Both the position numbers and the translations under genes were made by a program. The notes under the pieces were generated by a model that did no database searches, was not told the DNA's origin, and saw only the letters and a program-made list of their open reading frames with translations. Positions 54,914 to 64,000 of a stretch of DNA of 64,000 nt are shown in pieces. The stretch's first letter is position 1; each line of letters opens with the position of its first letter. Source of the stretch: Marinobacter nanhaiticus D15-8W (GTDB lineage: Bacteria > Pseudomonadota > Gammaproteobacteria > Pseudomonadales > Oleiphilaceae); assembly GCF_036511935.1 (NCBI RefSeq), contig NZ_AP028878.1:4898001-4962000 (forward strand). Reading direction: 5' to 3'.

Positions 54914-55630
54914 CTATTTCATGCGGCTTTTAATGTCACGCCTCATACGGCGCTCCGGGACATAAACCGAATCCGGCGTCGAACCGATCAATTCTGGCCT
55001 ATAGCGCTCCCGGATTGCCATCACCTCATCCCGGTATCCCGCCTGGAGGTAGGGCATTTCCAGAGTCAGTACCTGGAAGATGCCCTGCTTGAGCTGGTCG
55101 CGAGTGATACTGTCGTAGGGATGACTGGCATGTGCGGTTTTAAGGAACGCCATCCAGTTGGTAATCACCAGCCAGACATTGAGCGACATGGCATCCTTGA
55201 GCTCATCCGGCTGGTACTGGAACAGGCCGCCCTCGGTCAGCCCCGAAAAAATCTGTTTGATGGCCGTCAGGCAGCGGGACGTGAAACGGCGGTAGTCATC
55301 CCGTAGGCGTTCATCGTTATCCAGCAGAAACTCCAGGTCACGATGGAAGAAACGGTAGCTCCAGAGCCCGTCGAACACCGACTCCAGGTAGAACATCATA
55401 TCGTCCAGCCCCAGGGGCCGGTCGTCGGGTATTTCCAGGTAATAGCTCACCAGCTTTTCGTACTCCTGGAAAACCTCGTAGATGATGTCCGACTTGTTGC
55501 GGAAATGGTAATACAGGTTCCCCGGCGAAATACCCAGGTGGGCTGCGATGTGGTTGGTCGTGACGTTGCGTTCGCCCCGCTCGTTGAACAGTTCCAGGCT
55601 GCACAGCAGAATCTTGTCGCGTGTTTTCAT
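54914..55630 (-). CDS. TetR-family transcriptional regulator
   Basis: This 238-residue protein has a TetR helix-turn-helix at residues 1-50 (TRDKILLCSLELFNERGERN, TNHIAAHLGISPGNLYYHF). The longer ligand domain (DDMMFYLESVFDGLWSYRFFHRD in part) resembles the TetR subgroup found near fatty-acid or aldehyde genes in Marinobacter and Alcanivorax. It is divergent from an aldehyde dehydrogenase 318 bases away, with a palindromic operator in between. Confidence 0.9.
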   Translation of the reverse strand: MKTRDKILLCSLELFNERGERNVTTNHIAAHLGISPGNLYYHFRNKSDIIYEVFQEYEKLVSYYLEIPDDRPLGLDDMMFYLESVFDGLWSYRFFHRDLEFLLDNDERLRDDYRRFTSRCLTAIKQIFSGLTEGGLFQYQPDELKDAMSLNVWLVITNWMAFLKTAHASHPYDSITRDQLKQGIFQVLTLEMPYLQAGYRDEVMAIRERYRPELIGSTPDSVYVPERRMRRDIKSRMK

Positions 55631-55948
55631 GAAGCAGGCTTGTTGTAGGAAATTTGGTTGTCCTCAGGCGCTTCCCGGGCCTGAAAAACCAGCGCCCCAG
55701 GCCGGATCTTCGGCAGCCTTCTCAACGGGAACGCTTGGCCCGAGCTGCACGGCCCGCGCCCTTGACTCTCTAGAGTATATACTCTAATAATAGCTGAAAT
55801 TACAAATCGAACAGTTTTTGATCACTCCTGATCACCCAACAGACACCCCTTCCTGCCCGAACACGACGGACAGGACCCGTGGAACAGCCAGCATCGACAG
55901 CAGTGCATGCATACGGGATATCCGGGGCTATAGGCTAGGAGAGTCATC
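55631..55948. other. 318-base divergent control region of tetR-type gene and ald gene
   Basis: The region has no gene. Its main signals are the promoter and palindrome at 55762-55790 and AGGAGAG at 55936, before the dehydrogenase start. A promoter for the regulator was not identified. Confidence 0.6.
55762..55790 (+). promoter_or_regulatory. promoter with palindromic operator for the aldehyde dehydrogenase
   Basis: TTGACT at 55762-55767 and TAATAA at 55785-55790 are 17 bases apart. The 16-bp perfect palindrome TAGAGTATATACTCTA (55771-55786) fills the spacer and touches the -10 element, the classic position for repression by a TetR-type protein. Confidence 0.8.
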
Positions 55949-57394
55949 ATGTCTGCAAGCGTGGTTCACCTGACAGAGAGCAAGAAGCAAATCCAGCATA
56001 CGTCGCGCATCTTCGAGGAACAGCGGCGCGCGTTCCGCCGCAACCCGGCGCCCACCTACACCGAGCGCCGGGAGAATCTCAAGCGCCTGAAACGCATGCT
56101 GCTCGCGAATCAGGACAAACTGATCGACGCCATCGACAAGGATTTCAGCTGCCGTTCCGCAGACGAGACCAAGATTGCCGAGCTGATGCCCAGCGTCCAG
56201 GGCATCAACCATACCCTCAAACACCTGGGGGACTGGATGAAGCCGGATAAACGCGGCGTGTCCATGCTGTTCCAGCCTGCCAGCAACCGAGTGCACTACC
56301 AGCCGGTAGGCGTGGTCGGCATCATCGTGCCCTGGAACTATCCACTGCTGCTTGCAATGGGGCCGCTGACCGGTGCCCTGGCCGCCGGCAACCGGGTGAT
56401 GATCAAGATGACCGAATTCACTCCGCACTTCTCCGCCCTGATCAAGGAACTGATCGAAGACAACTTTCCCCAGGACCTGGTCAGCGTGATAACCGGCGAG
56501 GCGGACGTAGCAGCGGACTTCTCCAGCCGGCCTTTCGACCATCTGCTGTTCACCGGTTCCACCGCCGTTGGTCATCATGTCATGAAGGCCGCCGCCGAGA
56601 ACCTGACCCCGGTCACACTGGAGTTGGGCGGCAAGTCACCGGCCATCATTTCCTCTGACGTCCCCATGCGCGATGCCGCCGAACGCCTGGCCTTCGGCAA
56701 GGCCGTCAACGTGGGCCAAACCTGCGTAGCGCCGGACTACGTGTTATGCCCCGTCGACCGCTTGCAAACCTTCGTCGACGAGTTCCGCAGCAAGGTTTCC
56801 GAGATGTATCCGACACTGCGCGACAATAACGATTACACGGCCATCATCAACGAACGCCAGTACGATCGCCTGCAACGTATCCTGGAAGATGCACGCGCCA
56901 AGGGCGCGAAAATCATCGAGATCAACCCGGCCGCCGAGAACCTTAACGACGGCACCCGCAAGATGCCCCTGCATCTGGTGCTCAACCCCAACGATGACAT
57001 GCTGGTGATGCAGGAGGAGATCTTCGGCCCGATACTGCCGATAGTGACCTACGGCAACCTGGACGAAGCCATCGATTTCATCAACGACCGGCCACGCCCC
57101 CTGGCACTGTATTACTTCGGCTACGATAAGGACGCCCAGGACTACGTGGTCAACAACACCCATTCGGGGGGTATGTGTATCAACGATACGCTGATGCACG
57201 TCGCCCAGGATGACCTGCCGTTCGGCGGCATCGGCGCCTCCGGCATGGGCCATTACCACGGCAAGGAAGGCTTTTTGACGTTCTCCCATGCCAAGGGGAT
57301 CTATGCACGACAGAAGGTCAACAGTGGACGGTTCGTCTATCCTCCCTACAAGACGCCGTTCCACAAAATGGTCTACCGGATGTTTATCCGTTGA
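55949..57394 (+). CDS. coniferyl-aldehyde-type aldehyde dehydrogenase
   Basis: This 481-residue NAD(P)-dependent enzyme is in the coniferyl/fatty aldehyde dehydrogenase group (class 3 like). It has VGVVGIIVPWNYPLLLAMGPL, VTLELGGKSPAIIS with the general-base glutamate, NVGQTCVAPDYV with the catalytic cysteine, and GGMCINDTLMHVAQDDLPFGG in part. The C-terminal TFSHAKGIYARQ is typical. It probably oxidises long-chain or aromatic aldehydes and is controlled by the divergent TetR-type protein. AGGAGAG precedes the start. Confidence 0.92.
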   Translation: MSASVVHLTESKKQIQHTSRIFEEQRRAFRRNPAPTYTERRENLKRLKRMLLANQDKLIDAIDKDFSCRSADETKIAELMPSVQGINHTLKHLGDWMKPDKRGVSMLFQPASNRVHYQPVGVVGIIVPWNYPLLLAMGPLTGALAAGNRVMIKMTEFTPHFSALIKELIEDNFPQDLVSVITGEADVAADFSSRPFDHLLFTGSTAVGHHVMKAAAENLTPVTLELGGKSPAIISSDVPMRDAAERLAFGKAVNVGQTCVAPDYVLCPVDRLQTFVDEFRSKVSEMYPTLRDNNDYTAIINERQYDRLQRILEDARAKGAKIIEINPAAENLNDGTRKMPLHLVLNPNDDMLVMQEEIFGPILPIVTYGNLDEAIDFINDRPRPLALYYFGYDKDAQDYVVNNTHSGGMCINDTLMHVAQDDLPFGGIGASGMGHYHGKEGFLTFSHAKGIYARQKVNSGRFVYPPYKTPFHKMVYRMFIR

Positions 57395-57509
57395 ATCGAT
57401 TTTGAGGCGAAGAGGACTTCTCCCCCGGGGCAGGGACGCCCTGGAAAAACCTGCAAGGGCAAGACTACAACTTTGAACCCTCGTGTTTCTGATTTGAATA
57501 CTCCTGTAG

Positions 57510-58043
<534 letters not shown>

Positions 58044-58141
58044 AAGTCGTTAGGACCAGGGGCCTGTAACCCCGGAAGGCCCCGCATATAGGGACTTTTG
58101 CGGTCAACCAGCCTCTGACGGTCGTCAGGCAAATCCGTTAG

Positions 58142-58477
<336 letters not shown>

Positions 58478-58481
58478 TCAC

Positions 58482-60188
58482 ATGCTGGCACGGACGCCCG
58501 GAATAAGCCTGATTCTTTCGATTCTGATTATTCTGGGTGGCTGTGCCGCGACCCCGTCTACTGATACCGGCGTCCATGCCGTTGCCAGCGCCCATCCCCT
58601 CGCGACCCAGGCCGGCCTGAAAGCCCTCCAGGAAGGCGGCAACGCTTTCGACGCAGCCATCGCCACCGCGGCGGTGTTAGCCGTCGTCGAACCCTACAGC
58701 GCCGGTATGGGCGGTGGCGGCTTCTGGCTCCTGCAACAGCCGGATCATTCGACTGTCCTGGTCGATGCGCGGGAAAAAGCACCGCTCGCCAGCACGCGAA
58801 CCATGTATCTCGACGAAAGCGGCGAAGTCCATCCGGATAAGCTCTCTATCAACGGCCCCCTTGCTGCAGGTATTCCCGGCCAGCCCGGCGCCTTCGTGCA
58901 TATCAACCAGCATTTCGCCGAGCGGCCGCTGCGCGCCAATCTGGAAGACGCCATTCGTCTGGCTCGCGACGGATTCCGGGTCGACGAGCACTATCGCGAG
59001 CGGGCCGAGTGGCGCCTGGATGTAATGCGTCGTTATCCAGCCACGAGCCAGACTTTTCTCGACGATGGCAACGTCCCCGCTGTAGGCGCCCTGATCCGCC
59101 AGCCAGCGTTGGCAGATACCCTGGAAACACTGGCTGACGAAGGCTGGGACGGTTTCTACGGCGGCGAGGTGGCCCGCAACATTGTGGAAGACGTGCAGGC
59201 CGGCGGCGGCATCTGGCAACTGGAGGATCTTGAGGCGTACACCGTGGTAGAGCGAGAGCCGGTGGTCATCGACTACGAGGGCACCACCATCTGGACCACG
59301 CCACCACCCTCCTCCGGCGGCATAGCCCTAGCCCAGATGTTCGGCATGATGCGCGAGCGGCCCTATACCGAGATCTATCCCGAGAAGGCGGCAGACGACG
59401 TAGTGGCACGCACCCACTACCTTACTGAAGTCATGCGCCGCGCCTACCGTGACCGCGCCATCCACCTGGGCGATCCCGACTTTACCGAAATTCCGGTCGA
59501 CCACCTGCTCGATCCGGCGTATTTGGCCACACGCATGAGCACCGTGGAACCGGACCAGGCTACGACCAGCCAAAGTCTGGAGGGCGATCTGAGCGGCGGC
59601 ACCCATACCACGCACCTGTCTGTACTGGACGCCCAGGGCCGGAAGGTCAGTGCGACGCTGAGCATCAACCTGCCCTTTGGCTCTGCCTTCCTGTCGGAAC
59701 AAACCGGGGTACTGCTGAACAACGAGATGGACGACTTCGCCATCAAACCCGGCGTACCCAACGCCTATGGTCTGGTCGGCGGCGAAGCCAACAGTGTCGA
59801 ACCGGGCAAGCGGCCGCTATCGAGTATGACGCCCACGATCATGGACTCCGACGACCATATGGCCATCATCGGCACCCCGGGTGGCAGCCGGATCATTACC
59901 ATGGTGTACTTGGGGCTGCTGGATGTGATGAACGGCAAATCCGCCGGACAAACGGTAGCCGACCCCCGCTTCCATCACCAGTACCTGCCGGATGCGATCC
60001 AGCATGAACCGGATACCTTCACCGCCGAGCAACAGGCGGCGCTGGAGGCTATGGGCCATAGCCTGAAAAACGTGGGTCGCGAGTACGGCAATATGCAACT
60101 GATCCTGCGGGATCATGCTTCGGGAGAGACCACAGCTGCGGCCGATCCGCGAGGGATCGGCCAGGCTGTGGTTAACTCAGCCCGTTAA
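58482..60188 (+). CDS. ggt: gamma-glutamyltransferase
   Basis: This 568-residue protein is a gamma-glutamyltransferase precursor that should split itself before Thr376 in THTTHLSVLD to give two subunits; it uses glutathione as substrate. Other motifs are AVASAHPLATQAGLKALQEG, SAGMGGGGFWLL and the C-terminal PLSSMTPTI and GTPGGSRI. The N-terminus is a lipoprotein signal (SILIILGGCAA) with Cys21, so it is a lipid-anchored periplasmic form. The coding sequence ends in a strong hairpin only 26 bases before the stop. Confidence 0.94.
   Translation: MLARTPGISLILSILIILGGCAATPSTDTGVHAVASAHPLATQAGLKALQEGGNAFDAAIATAAVLAVVEPYSAGMGGGGFWLLQQPDHSTVLVDAREKAPLASTRTMYLDESGEVHPDKLSINGPLAAGIPGQPGAFVHINQHFAERPLRANLEDAIRLARDGFRVDEHYRERAEWRLDVMRRYPATSQTFLDDGNVPAVGALIRQPALADTLETLADEGWDGFYGGEVARNIVEDVQAGGGIWQLEDLEAYTVVEREPVVIDYEGTTIWTTPPPSSGGIALAQMFGMMRERPYTEIYPEKAADDVVARTHYLTEVMRRAYRDRAIHLGDPDFTEIPVDHLLDPAYLATRMSTVEPDQATTSQSLEGDLSGGTHTTHLSVLDAQGRKVSATLSINLPFGSAFLSEQTGVLLNNEMDDFAIKPGVPNAYGLVGGEANSVEPGKRPLSSMTPTIMDSDDHMAIIGTPGGSRIITMVYLGLLDVMNGKSAGQTVADPRFHHQYLPDAIQHEPDTFTAEQQAALEAMGHSLKNVGREYGNMQLILRDHASGETTAAADPRGIGQAVVNSAR
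60131..60170. terminator. hairpin inside the ggt 3' end
   Basis: GGCCGATCC at 60140-60148 pairs with GGATCGGCC at 60154-60162, extended by CACAGC/GCTGTG at 60131-60136 and 60165-60170. It lies in ggt codons near the convergent end of the DUF945 gene. Without a T-run it is only a candidate attenuator or terminator. Confidence 0.4.
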
Positions 60189-60206
60189 GGACTGGGCCGG
60201 GAGCCA

Positions 60207-61499
60207 TTAGATGAGTGGTGGAACGGGAAACGCCTGCTCGTTCACCTTCAGGGTCATGTCGGCCAGCTTGGCGTCGATGCGGTAGACGTCGCCATCCCGC
60301 ACCAGGAAGCCTTGCTGCACCAGCCCTTCCATATCCTGCGCCAGGCCCGGGCGGCTTTCGAACAACGCCACCGGTACCGCCAGCGCCAGTTCACCCCTGA
60401 GCTGCTGCACGATCAGCGGCATTTGCGCCCGTTCGTTCTCAGGCACGGTCGGATGGGACAGCTCCCAGTGACCGGTGATCCCTCCACTGGGCGCCTGCAT
60501 GTCGATCTCCGGCATACCGATGGTCAGCCCCGCCGCCGCGACGTTCTTGGCCGCCTGGCTGAAGCGCTGCATCATGATCATCTGCTGCTGGTACATTTCC
60601 TGCCCGGATAGCGTCGGATCCATCTGCGTCTTCATCGCCTGGATGTCCGCCGCCACTTCCTGGAACTCCGTCCAGGCCGCCACGTCCAGGTTGCCAATAT
60701 CCATAACGATGCGATGGGGACCGTAGGTCTCGTCGTTGACCTTGACGTTGTCGAGGGTCAGCTCGGAGTGGGAGGACAAATGCGTGCTGTCGTCGTCGGG
60801 CGTCGTCTGCCCGGTTAACTTGAGGTTTTCGAGGGTGACGGCGGTCTGGTCTGTTTCCAAGAACTCGGCGCTGTCCAGGGTCATTTCACCCTCGCCGGAC
60901 CAGAGATTGCCGGAAATACGGTCCGCTTCCTGTGCCAGCTGCAGGTTGTCGAAACTCATCTTGACCGTTTCGCTGCGTACCACGGCGCCCGGCCAGTTCA
61001 GTTGCAGCTCGACGTGATCGCCGGCGTCGCTAATCTTCGCCCAACCGTAGGCTTCCGCCGCGTTGAGGGTTTCGCCGGTGTCGTCGTCCTCGACATTGAT
61101 CGCCGGTACATTCAGGTCGGCCTCAAGGGTACCCCAAAGCCAGGTACTGAGCGTGAGCTTCGGCGACTCTTCAGGGAACAGGCGCTGCAAGCCCTCGTCG
61201 TCCTCCACAACCGGAGTCAATGTGACCTCGCTCCCAAGGACGCCGTGGGAGACTTCACCGTCAAACCCAATCGGCCAGGTGTCGCCCGTCTCCGGGTCCG
61301 TCACCCGGATCTCGCCGGCAATGTCGCCCCCGAAGAAACCACGGTCGTATTCCTCGGTGACGACCTGGAGGAATGGCTGCTCGCTATTGAGCTGCTGAGT
61401 GGCCTGGCTCCAGTACTGTTCCGTCAGCACACCAACACCGTAGGGCGCGGCAACAACGACAACCAGCACCACGGCACCGGCCAAAATCCATTTTTTCAT
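60207..61499 (-). CDS. DUF945 (YdgA-like) family protein
   Basis: This 430-residue protein has an N-terminal membrane segment (WILAGAVVLVVVVAAPYGVGV) and a long beta-rich periplasmic body typical of DUF945: QLNSEQPFLQVVTEEYDRGFFGG, then repeated L-x-L-x-N-like strands. The function of the family is unsettled (YdgA of E. coli is an inner-membrane protein). The ATG at 61499 is favoured because AGGAG lies ten bases upstream; an ATG three codons earlier is too close to it. It is the third gene of the ppk1 run. Confidence 0.85.
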   Translation of the reverse strand: MKKWILAGAVVLVVVVAAPYGVGVLTEQYWSQATQQLNSEQPFLQVVTEEYDRGFFGGDIAGEIRVTDPETGDTWPIGFDGEVSHGVLGSEVTLTPVVEDDEGLQRLFPEESPKLTLSTWLWGTLEADLNVPAINVEDDDTGETLNAAEAYGWAKISDAGDHVELQLNWPGAVVRSETVKMSFDNLQLAQEADRISGNLWSGEGEMTLDSAEFLETDQTAVTLENLKLTGQTTPDDDSTHLSSHSELTLDNVKVNDETYGPHRIVMDIGNLDVAAWTEFQEVAADIQAMKTQMDPTLSGQEMYQQQMIMMQRFSQAAKNVAAAGLTIGMPEIDMQAPSGGITGHWELSHPTVPENERAQMPLIVQQLRGELALAVPVALFESRPGLAQDMEGLVQQGFLVRDGDVYRIDAKLADMTLKVNEQAFPVPPLI

Positions 61500-61517
61500 G
61501 TACTGCATTCTCCTGAA

Positions 61518-62423
61518 TTAGGGAGTCTCTGAGTTAACCCTTGCACCGCCTCTGCGCGCCCCTTCGATCGCCTGGCAAAGATGCTGCAGGCCGTCCACCA
61601 GGCGTAGGGTTGGACGGGCAAGGAGATCGGGCGGAAGCAGGACGAGCTGATCGTACTCTACTGCCGGTATGCCGCCAAGGGCGCGCCATCGATTGAAAGT
61701 CGACTTGCTCCCACTATCGCCGGCCGCGAGTATCAACTCGGGCGCCCGGGCCAGCACCGCCTCTTCGCCCACAGTGGCGGTCTTCCCGGGCATATCTGCG
61801 AAAATATTCTGCCCACCGCAACGGGCGATGGCATCAGTGACGTACTGCTCACCGGCAAGCGTCATCAAAGGGGCGTCCCAGACCTGATAGAACACCCTCA
61901 CGGTAGCATGATCGGCATAGCGCTCGGTTATTTGTTCGAGCCGGTTACGGTAGGCGGCGGCCTTCTTGCGCGCGATGAATTCCTTCCCCGTCAAATGACC
62001 CAACCGGACCAACGCATCAGGCACTGCCGTCAGTGTCTCCGGCTCAAGCGCGAAGACGACAAAACCGAAGTCCCTGAGGCGCTTGATAACATCGGGTCCA
62101 TTGCCGCTGGCCCATGCGAGGATCAGGTCGGGTTTAAGGGCGAGGATCTTTTCCAGGTTGAAATTGTTGTGCCGACCGACCCGGGGGATATCGAGGGCAG
62201 GTGGTGGATAGTCGCTGTATTCGCTGACGCCGACCACGTGCGAACCCAACCCGAGGGAGAACAGGAGCTCGGTGGCATGGGGCGCAAGACTCACAATGCG
62301 CTGGGGCGGGTGGTCGAGGGTGACCTGTACGCCGGTGTCGTCGGTAACGGTGAGCGCCGCACACAGCGACGCCCATCCCCAGAACACCAGTAAAAAGACC
62401 CCCTGTCTGAATCGAAACGGCAT
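61518..62423 (-). CDS. BtuF-like substrate-binding protein
   Basis: This 301-residue protein is a class III periplasmic binding protein of the BtuF/cobalamin type, with a signal peptide (GVFLLVFWGWASLCAA) and ERIVSLAPH-like VSLAPHATELLFSLGLGSHVVGVSEYSDYPP, read in parts. Later it has VARCGGQNIFADMPG-type IARCGGQNIFAD. It likely captures vitamin B12 or a related corrinoid; heme or siderophore is the alternative. No permease or ATPase gene adjoins it. It starts four bases after the ppk1 stop. Confidence 0.88.
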   Translation of the reverse strand: MPFRFRQGVFLLVFWGWASLCAALTVTDDTGVQVTLDHPPQRIVSLAPHATELLFSLGLGSHVVGVSEYSDYPPPALDIPRVGRHNNFNLEKILALKPDLILAWASGNGPDVIKRLRDFGFVVFALEPETLTAVPDALVRLGHLTGKEFIARKKAAAYRNRLEQITERYADHATVRVFYQVWDAPLMTLAGEQYVTDAIARCGGQNIFADMPGKTATVGEEAVLARAPELILAAGDSGSKSTFNRWRALGGIPAVEYDQLVLLPPDLLARPTLRLVDGLQHLCQAIEGARRGGARVNSETP

Positions 62424-62427
62424 CCGG

Positions 62428-64000
62428 CTATTTGCTGGTCAACCGATCCAGCAGCAGCAACTGGGACGCCAGCCGGTCTTCGCCTTCTGCTGGCGAGTTC
62501 TGGATATAGCTGCCGTCCGGCTGCAGCACCCAACTCTGGCAATTGTCCGCCAGGTAGGTTTCCAGGTCAGAGCGAAGGCGTTCAGCCAACTCGCGGTCCT
62601 CCACGGGAAAAGCCACCTCCACCCGGTTAAGCAGGTTGCGCACCATGGCATCGGCACTGGAGCAGTAAACCTCAAACTTACCGCCGTGGCCGAAGTAGTA
62701 CACCCGGGTGTGCTCCAGGAAGCGTCCGACAATCGATCGCACCTGAATATTCTCCGATAGCCCGGGTACGCCGGGACGCAGGCAACAGATACCGCGGATG
62801 ATCAGTTCCACCCGAACCCCGGCGCGGGACGCCCGGTAAAGCGCCTTGATCACATCAGGCTCGGTCAGTGCGTTGATCTTCATGATGATATGGCCCTGCT
62901 CACCCAACAACGCCTCGCGGTCTATCAGCTCGATCAGGCGCTTGTGTAGGGTAAAGGGCGCATGGAACAGTTTCTTGATCTTGAGTGCCTTGCCCATCCC
63001 TGTGAGCTGTTGGAACAGCTTGTTGACGTCGTCGCCCAGGGCATCGTCACAGGACAGCAGGCTGTAGTCGGTATAGAGCCGCGCATTGCCGGCGTGGTAG
63101 TTGCCCGTCCCCAGGTGGACATAACGCTTGAGCCGCCCTTCTTCGCGACGCACGATCAGGATCATCTTGGCGTGGGTCTTGTAGCCCACCACGCCGTAGA
63201 CCACCACCACACCGGCCTCCTGCAGACGGCTGGCCAGCTCGAGGTTTTCCGCTTCGTCGAAGCGCGCGCGCAGCTCGATAACCGCCGTGACTTCCTTGCC
63301 GCGCCGGGCGGCGTCCATCAGGGCTTCGACGATCTCCGAGTCGGCGCCGGTACGGTACAGGGTCTGGCGGATGGCCAGTACCTGCGGGTCCTTGGCGGCC
63401 TGGCGCAGGAAGTCGATGACCGGCGTGAAGCTCTCGTAGGGGTGCAGCAGCAGGATGGGCTGCTGACGGATGGCATCGAAGATGATTTCCTTGTTACGGA
63501 TCTGCTTGGGTACTGCTGGCGAGAAGCCGCTGTACATCAGGTCCGGCCGGTTCACCAGGGCGCCGACGGCCATCAGGCGCGTCAGGTTGACCGGGCCGTG
63601 CACCCGGTACAGTTCCCGTTCGGTGAGGCCGAATTCCTTCAGCAGGAAGTCGATCAGGTCCGGTGGGCAATTGTCAGCCACTTCCAGCCGCACGCCATCG
63701 CCGAAACGGCGGCTCAACAGCTCGCCGCGCAGGGCGGAGGCCAGGTCTTCCAGATCGTCTTCCAGCTCCAGGTCGGCATTCCGGGTCAGGCGGAACTGGT
63801 AGCACCCCTTCACCTCCATGCCCGGGAACAGCTCGTCTGCATGGGCGTGGATCATCGATGACAGGAACACCAGGTTGTCGCCGCCGTTGCAGATATCGTC
63901 CGGCAGGCGCACCAGGCGCGGCAGGGAGCGCGGCGCCGGCACGATGGCCATACCGGTTTCACGCCCAAACGCATCCTTGCCATCCAGCTCAACGATAAAG
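62428..64000 (-). CDS. ppk1: polyphosphate kinase 1, 5' end outside the window
   Basis: The last 523 or so residues of Ppk1 are present; about 200 N-terminal residues lie beyond the right edge, since the frame stays open to base 64000. Ppk1 makes polyphosphate from ATP. The two phosphohistidine motifs are [14 protein letters not shown] and [17 protein letters not shown]. Others are [16 protein letters not shown] and [20 protein letters not shown]. The first visible ATG is not the start, because family sequence continues upstream of it. Confidence 0.96.
   Translation of the reverse strand, partial: FIVELDGKDAFGRETGMAIVPAPRSLPRLVRLPDDICNGGDNLVFLSSMIHAHADELFPGMEVKGCYQFRLTRNADLELEDDLEDLASALRGELLSRRFGDGVRLEVADNCPPDLIDFLLKEFGLTERELYRVHGPVNLTRLMAVGALVNRPDLMYSGFSPAVPKQIRNKEIIFDAIRQQPILLLHPYESFTPVIDFLRQAAKDPQVLAIRQTLYRTGADSEIVEALMDAARRGKEVTAVIELRARFDEAENLELASRLQEAGVVVVYGVVGYKTHAKMILIVRREEGRLKRYVHLGTGNYHAGNARLYTDYSLLSCDDALGDDVNKLFQQLTGMGKALKIKKLFHAPFTLHKRLIELIDREALLGEQGHIIMKINALTEPDVIKALYRASRAGVRVELIIRGICCLRPGVPGLSENIQVRSIVGRFLEHTRVYYFGHGGKFEVYCSSADAMVRNLLNRVEVAFPVEDRELAERLRSDLETYLADNCQSWVLQPDGSYIQNSPAEGEDRLASQLLLLDRLTSK

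Overview
The window looks like chromosomal DNA of a marine gammaproteobacterium, most likely Marinobacter or a close relative. This is inferred from the protein content: a Vfr-type CRP, an acetylglutamate kinase/long AlgC/Dut/CoaBC/RadC/RpmB/RpmG neighbourhood, a coniferyl-aldehyde-type dehydrogenase beside a TetR regulator, and a high-GC coding style. No rRNA, tRNA or CRISPR array was recognised. The last gene (ppk1) runs off the right edge, and the first 99 bases are probably the tail of a gene that starts outside.

Bases 1-14000 are an accessory type VI secretion (T6SS) island. It reads Hcp, VgrG, a DUF4123 adaptor and a 1602-residue Rhs effector that has no visible PAAR domain. A HEAT-like candidate immunity gene overlaps the rhs stop by 4 bases. 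Behind it lies a displaced second Rhs tip with an EndoU-like nuclease domain, frameshifted at a C7 run, with its own candidate immunity gene. An IS66-family element (10832-13496) with a perfect 8-bp target duplication splits a further 127-codon gene, and a small zinc-ribbon-like gene follows. The AT-rich tips and immunity genes contrast with the GC-rich rhs core, as expected for exchangeable toxin cassettes.

Bases 14000-27400 carry small metabolic and stress genes: two glutathione transferases, an alpha/beta hydrolase, an M14 peptidase, an ABM/NIPSNAP pair divergent from an ArsR-type regulator, a GNAT acetyltransferase, a nitroreductase-like protein, a probable ArfA ribosome-rescue factor whose 3' end lies in a long hairpin, a chemoreceptor, NnrU, a YebC/YeeN protein, a BenE transporter divergent from an XRE-cupin regulator with two matching operators, and a GH84 glycosidase.

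Bases 27400-33000 hold vfr, osmC, speD, an azoreductase and a pirin, punctuated by a family of 94-bp palindromes that can fold as a three-way junction. One copy here and one half-copy near 51100 are split, at the same point of the arm, by the same MITE-like element.

Bases 33000-64000 are mostly core genome: a phosphoribulokinase-like kinase, a very large PilZ/DUF1631/degenerate GGDEF-EAL protein, argE-argA, argB, the long algC, dut, coaBC, radC, rpmBG, dsbA, cytochrome c4, engB, a TetR/aldehyde dehydrogenase pair, coaD, ferredoxin, gamma-glutamyltransferase, and a ppk1/BtuF-like/DUF945 run. Arginine synthesis is served by three enzymes (ArgA, ArgE, ArgB) on one strand, interrupted by an unknown membrane protein and a PilZ gene.
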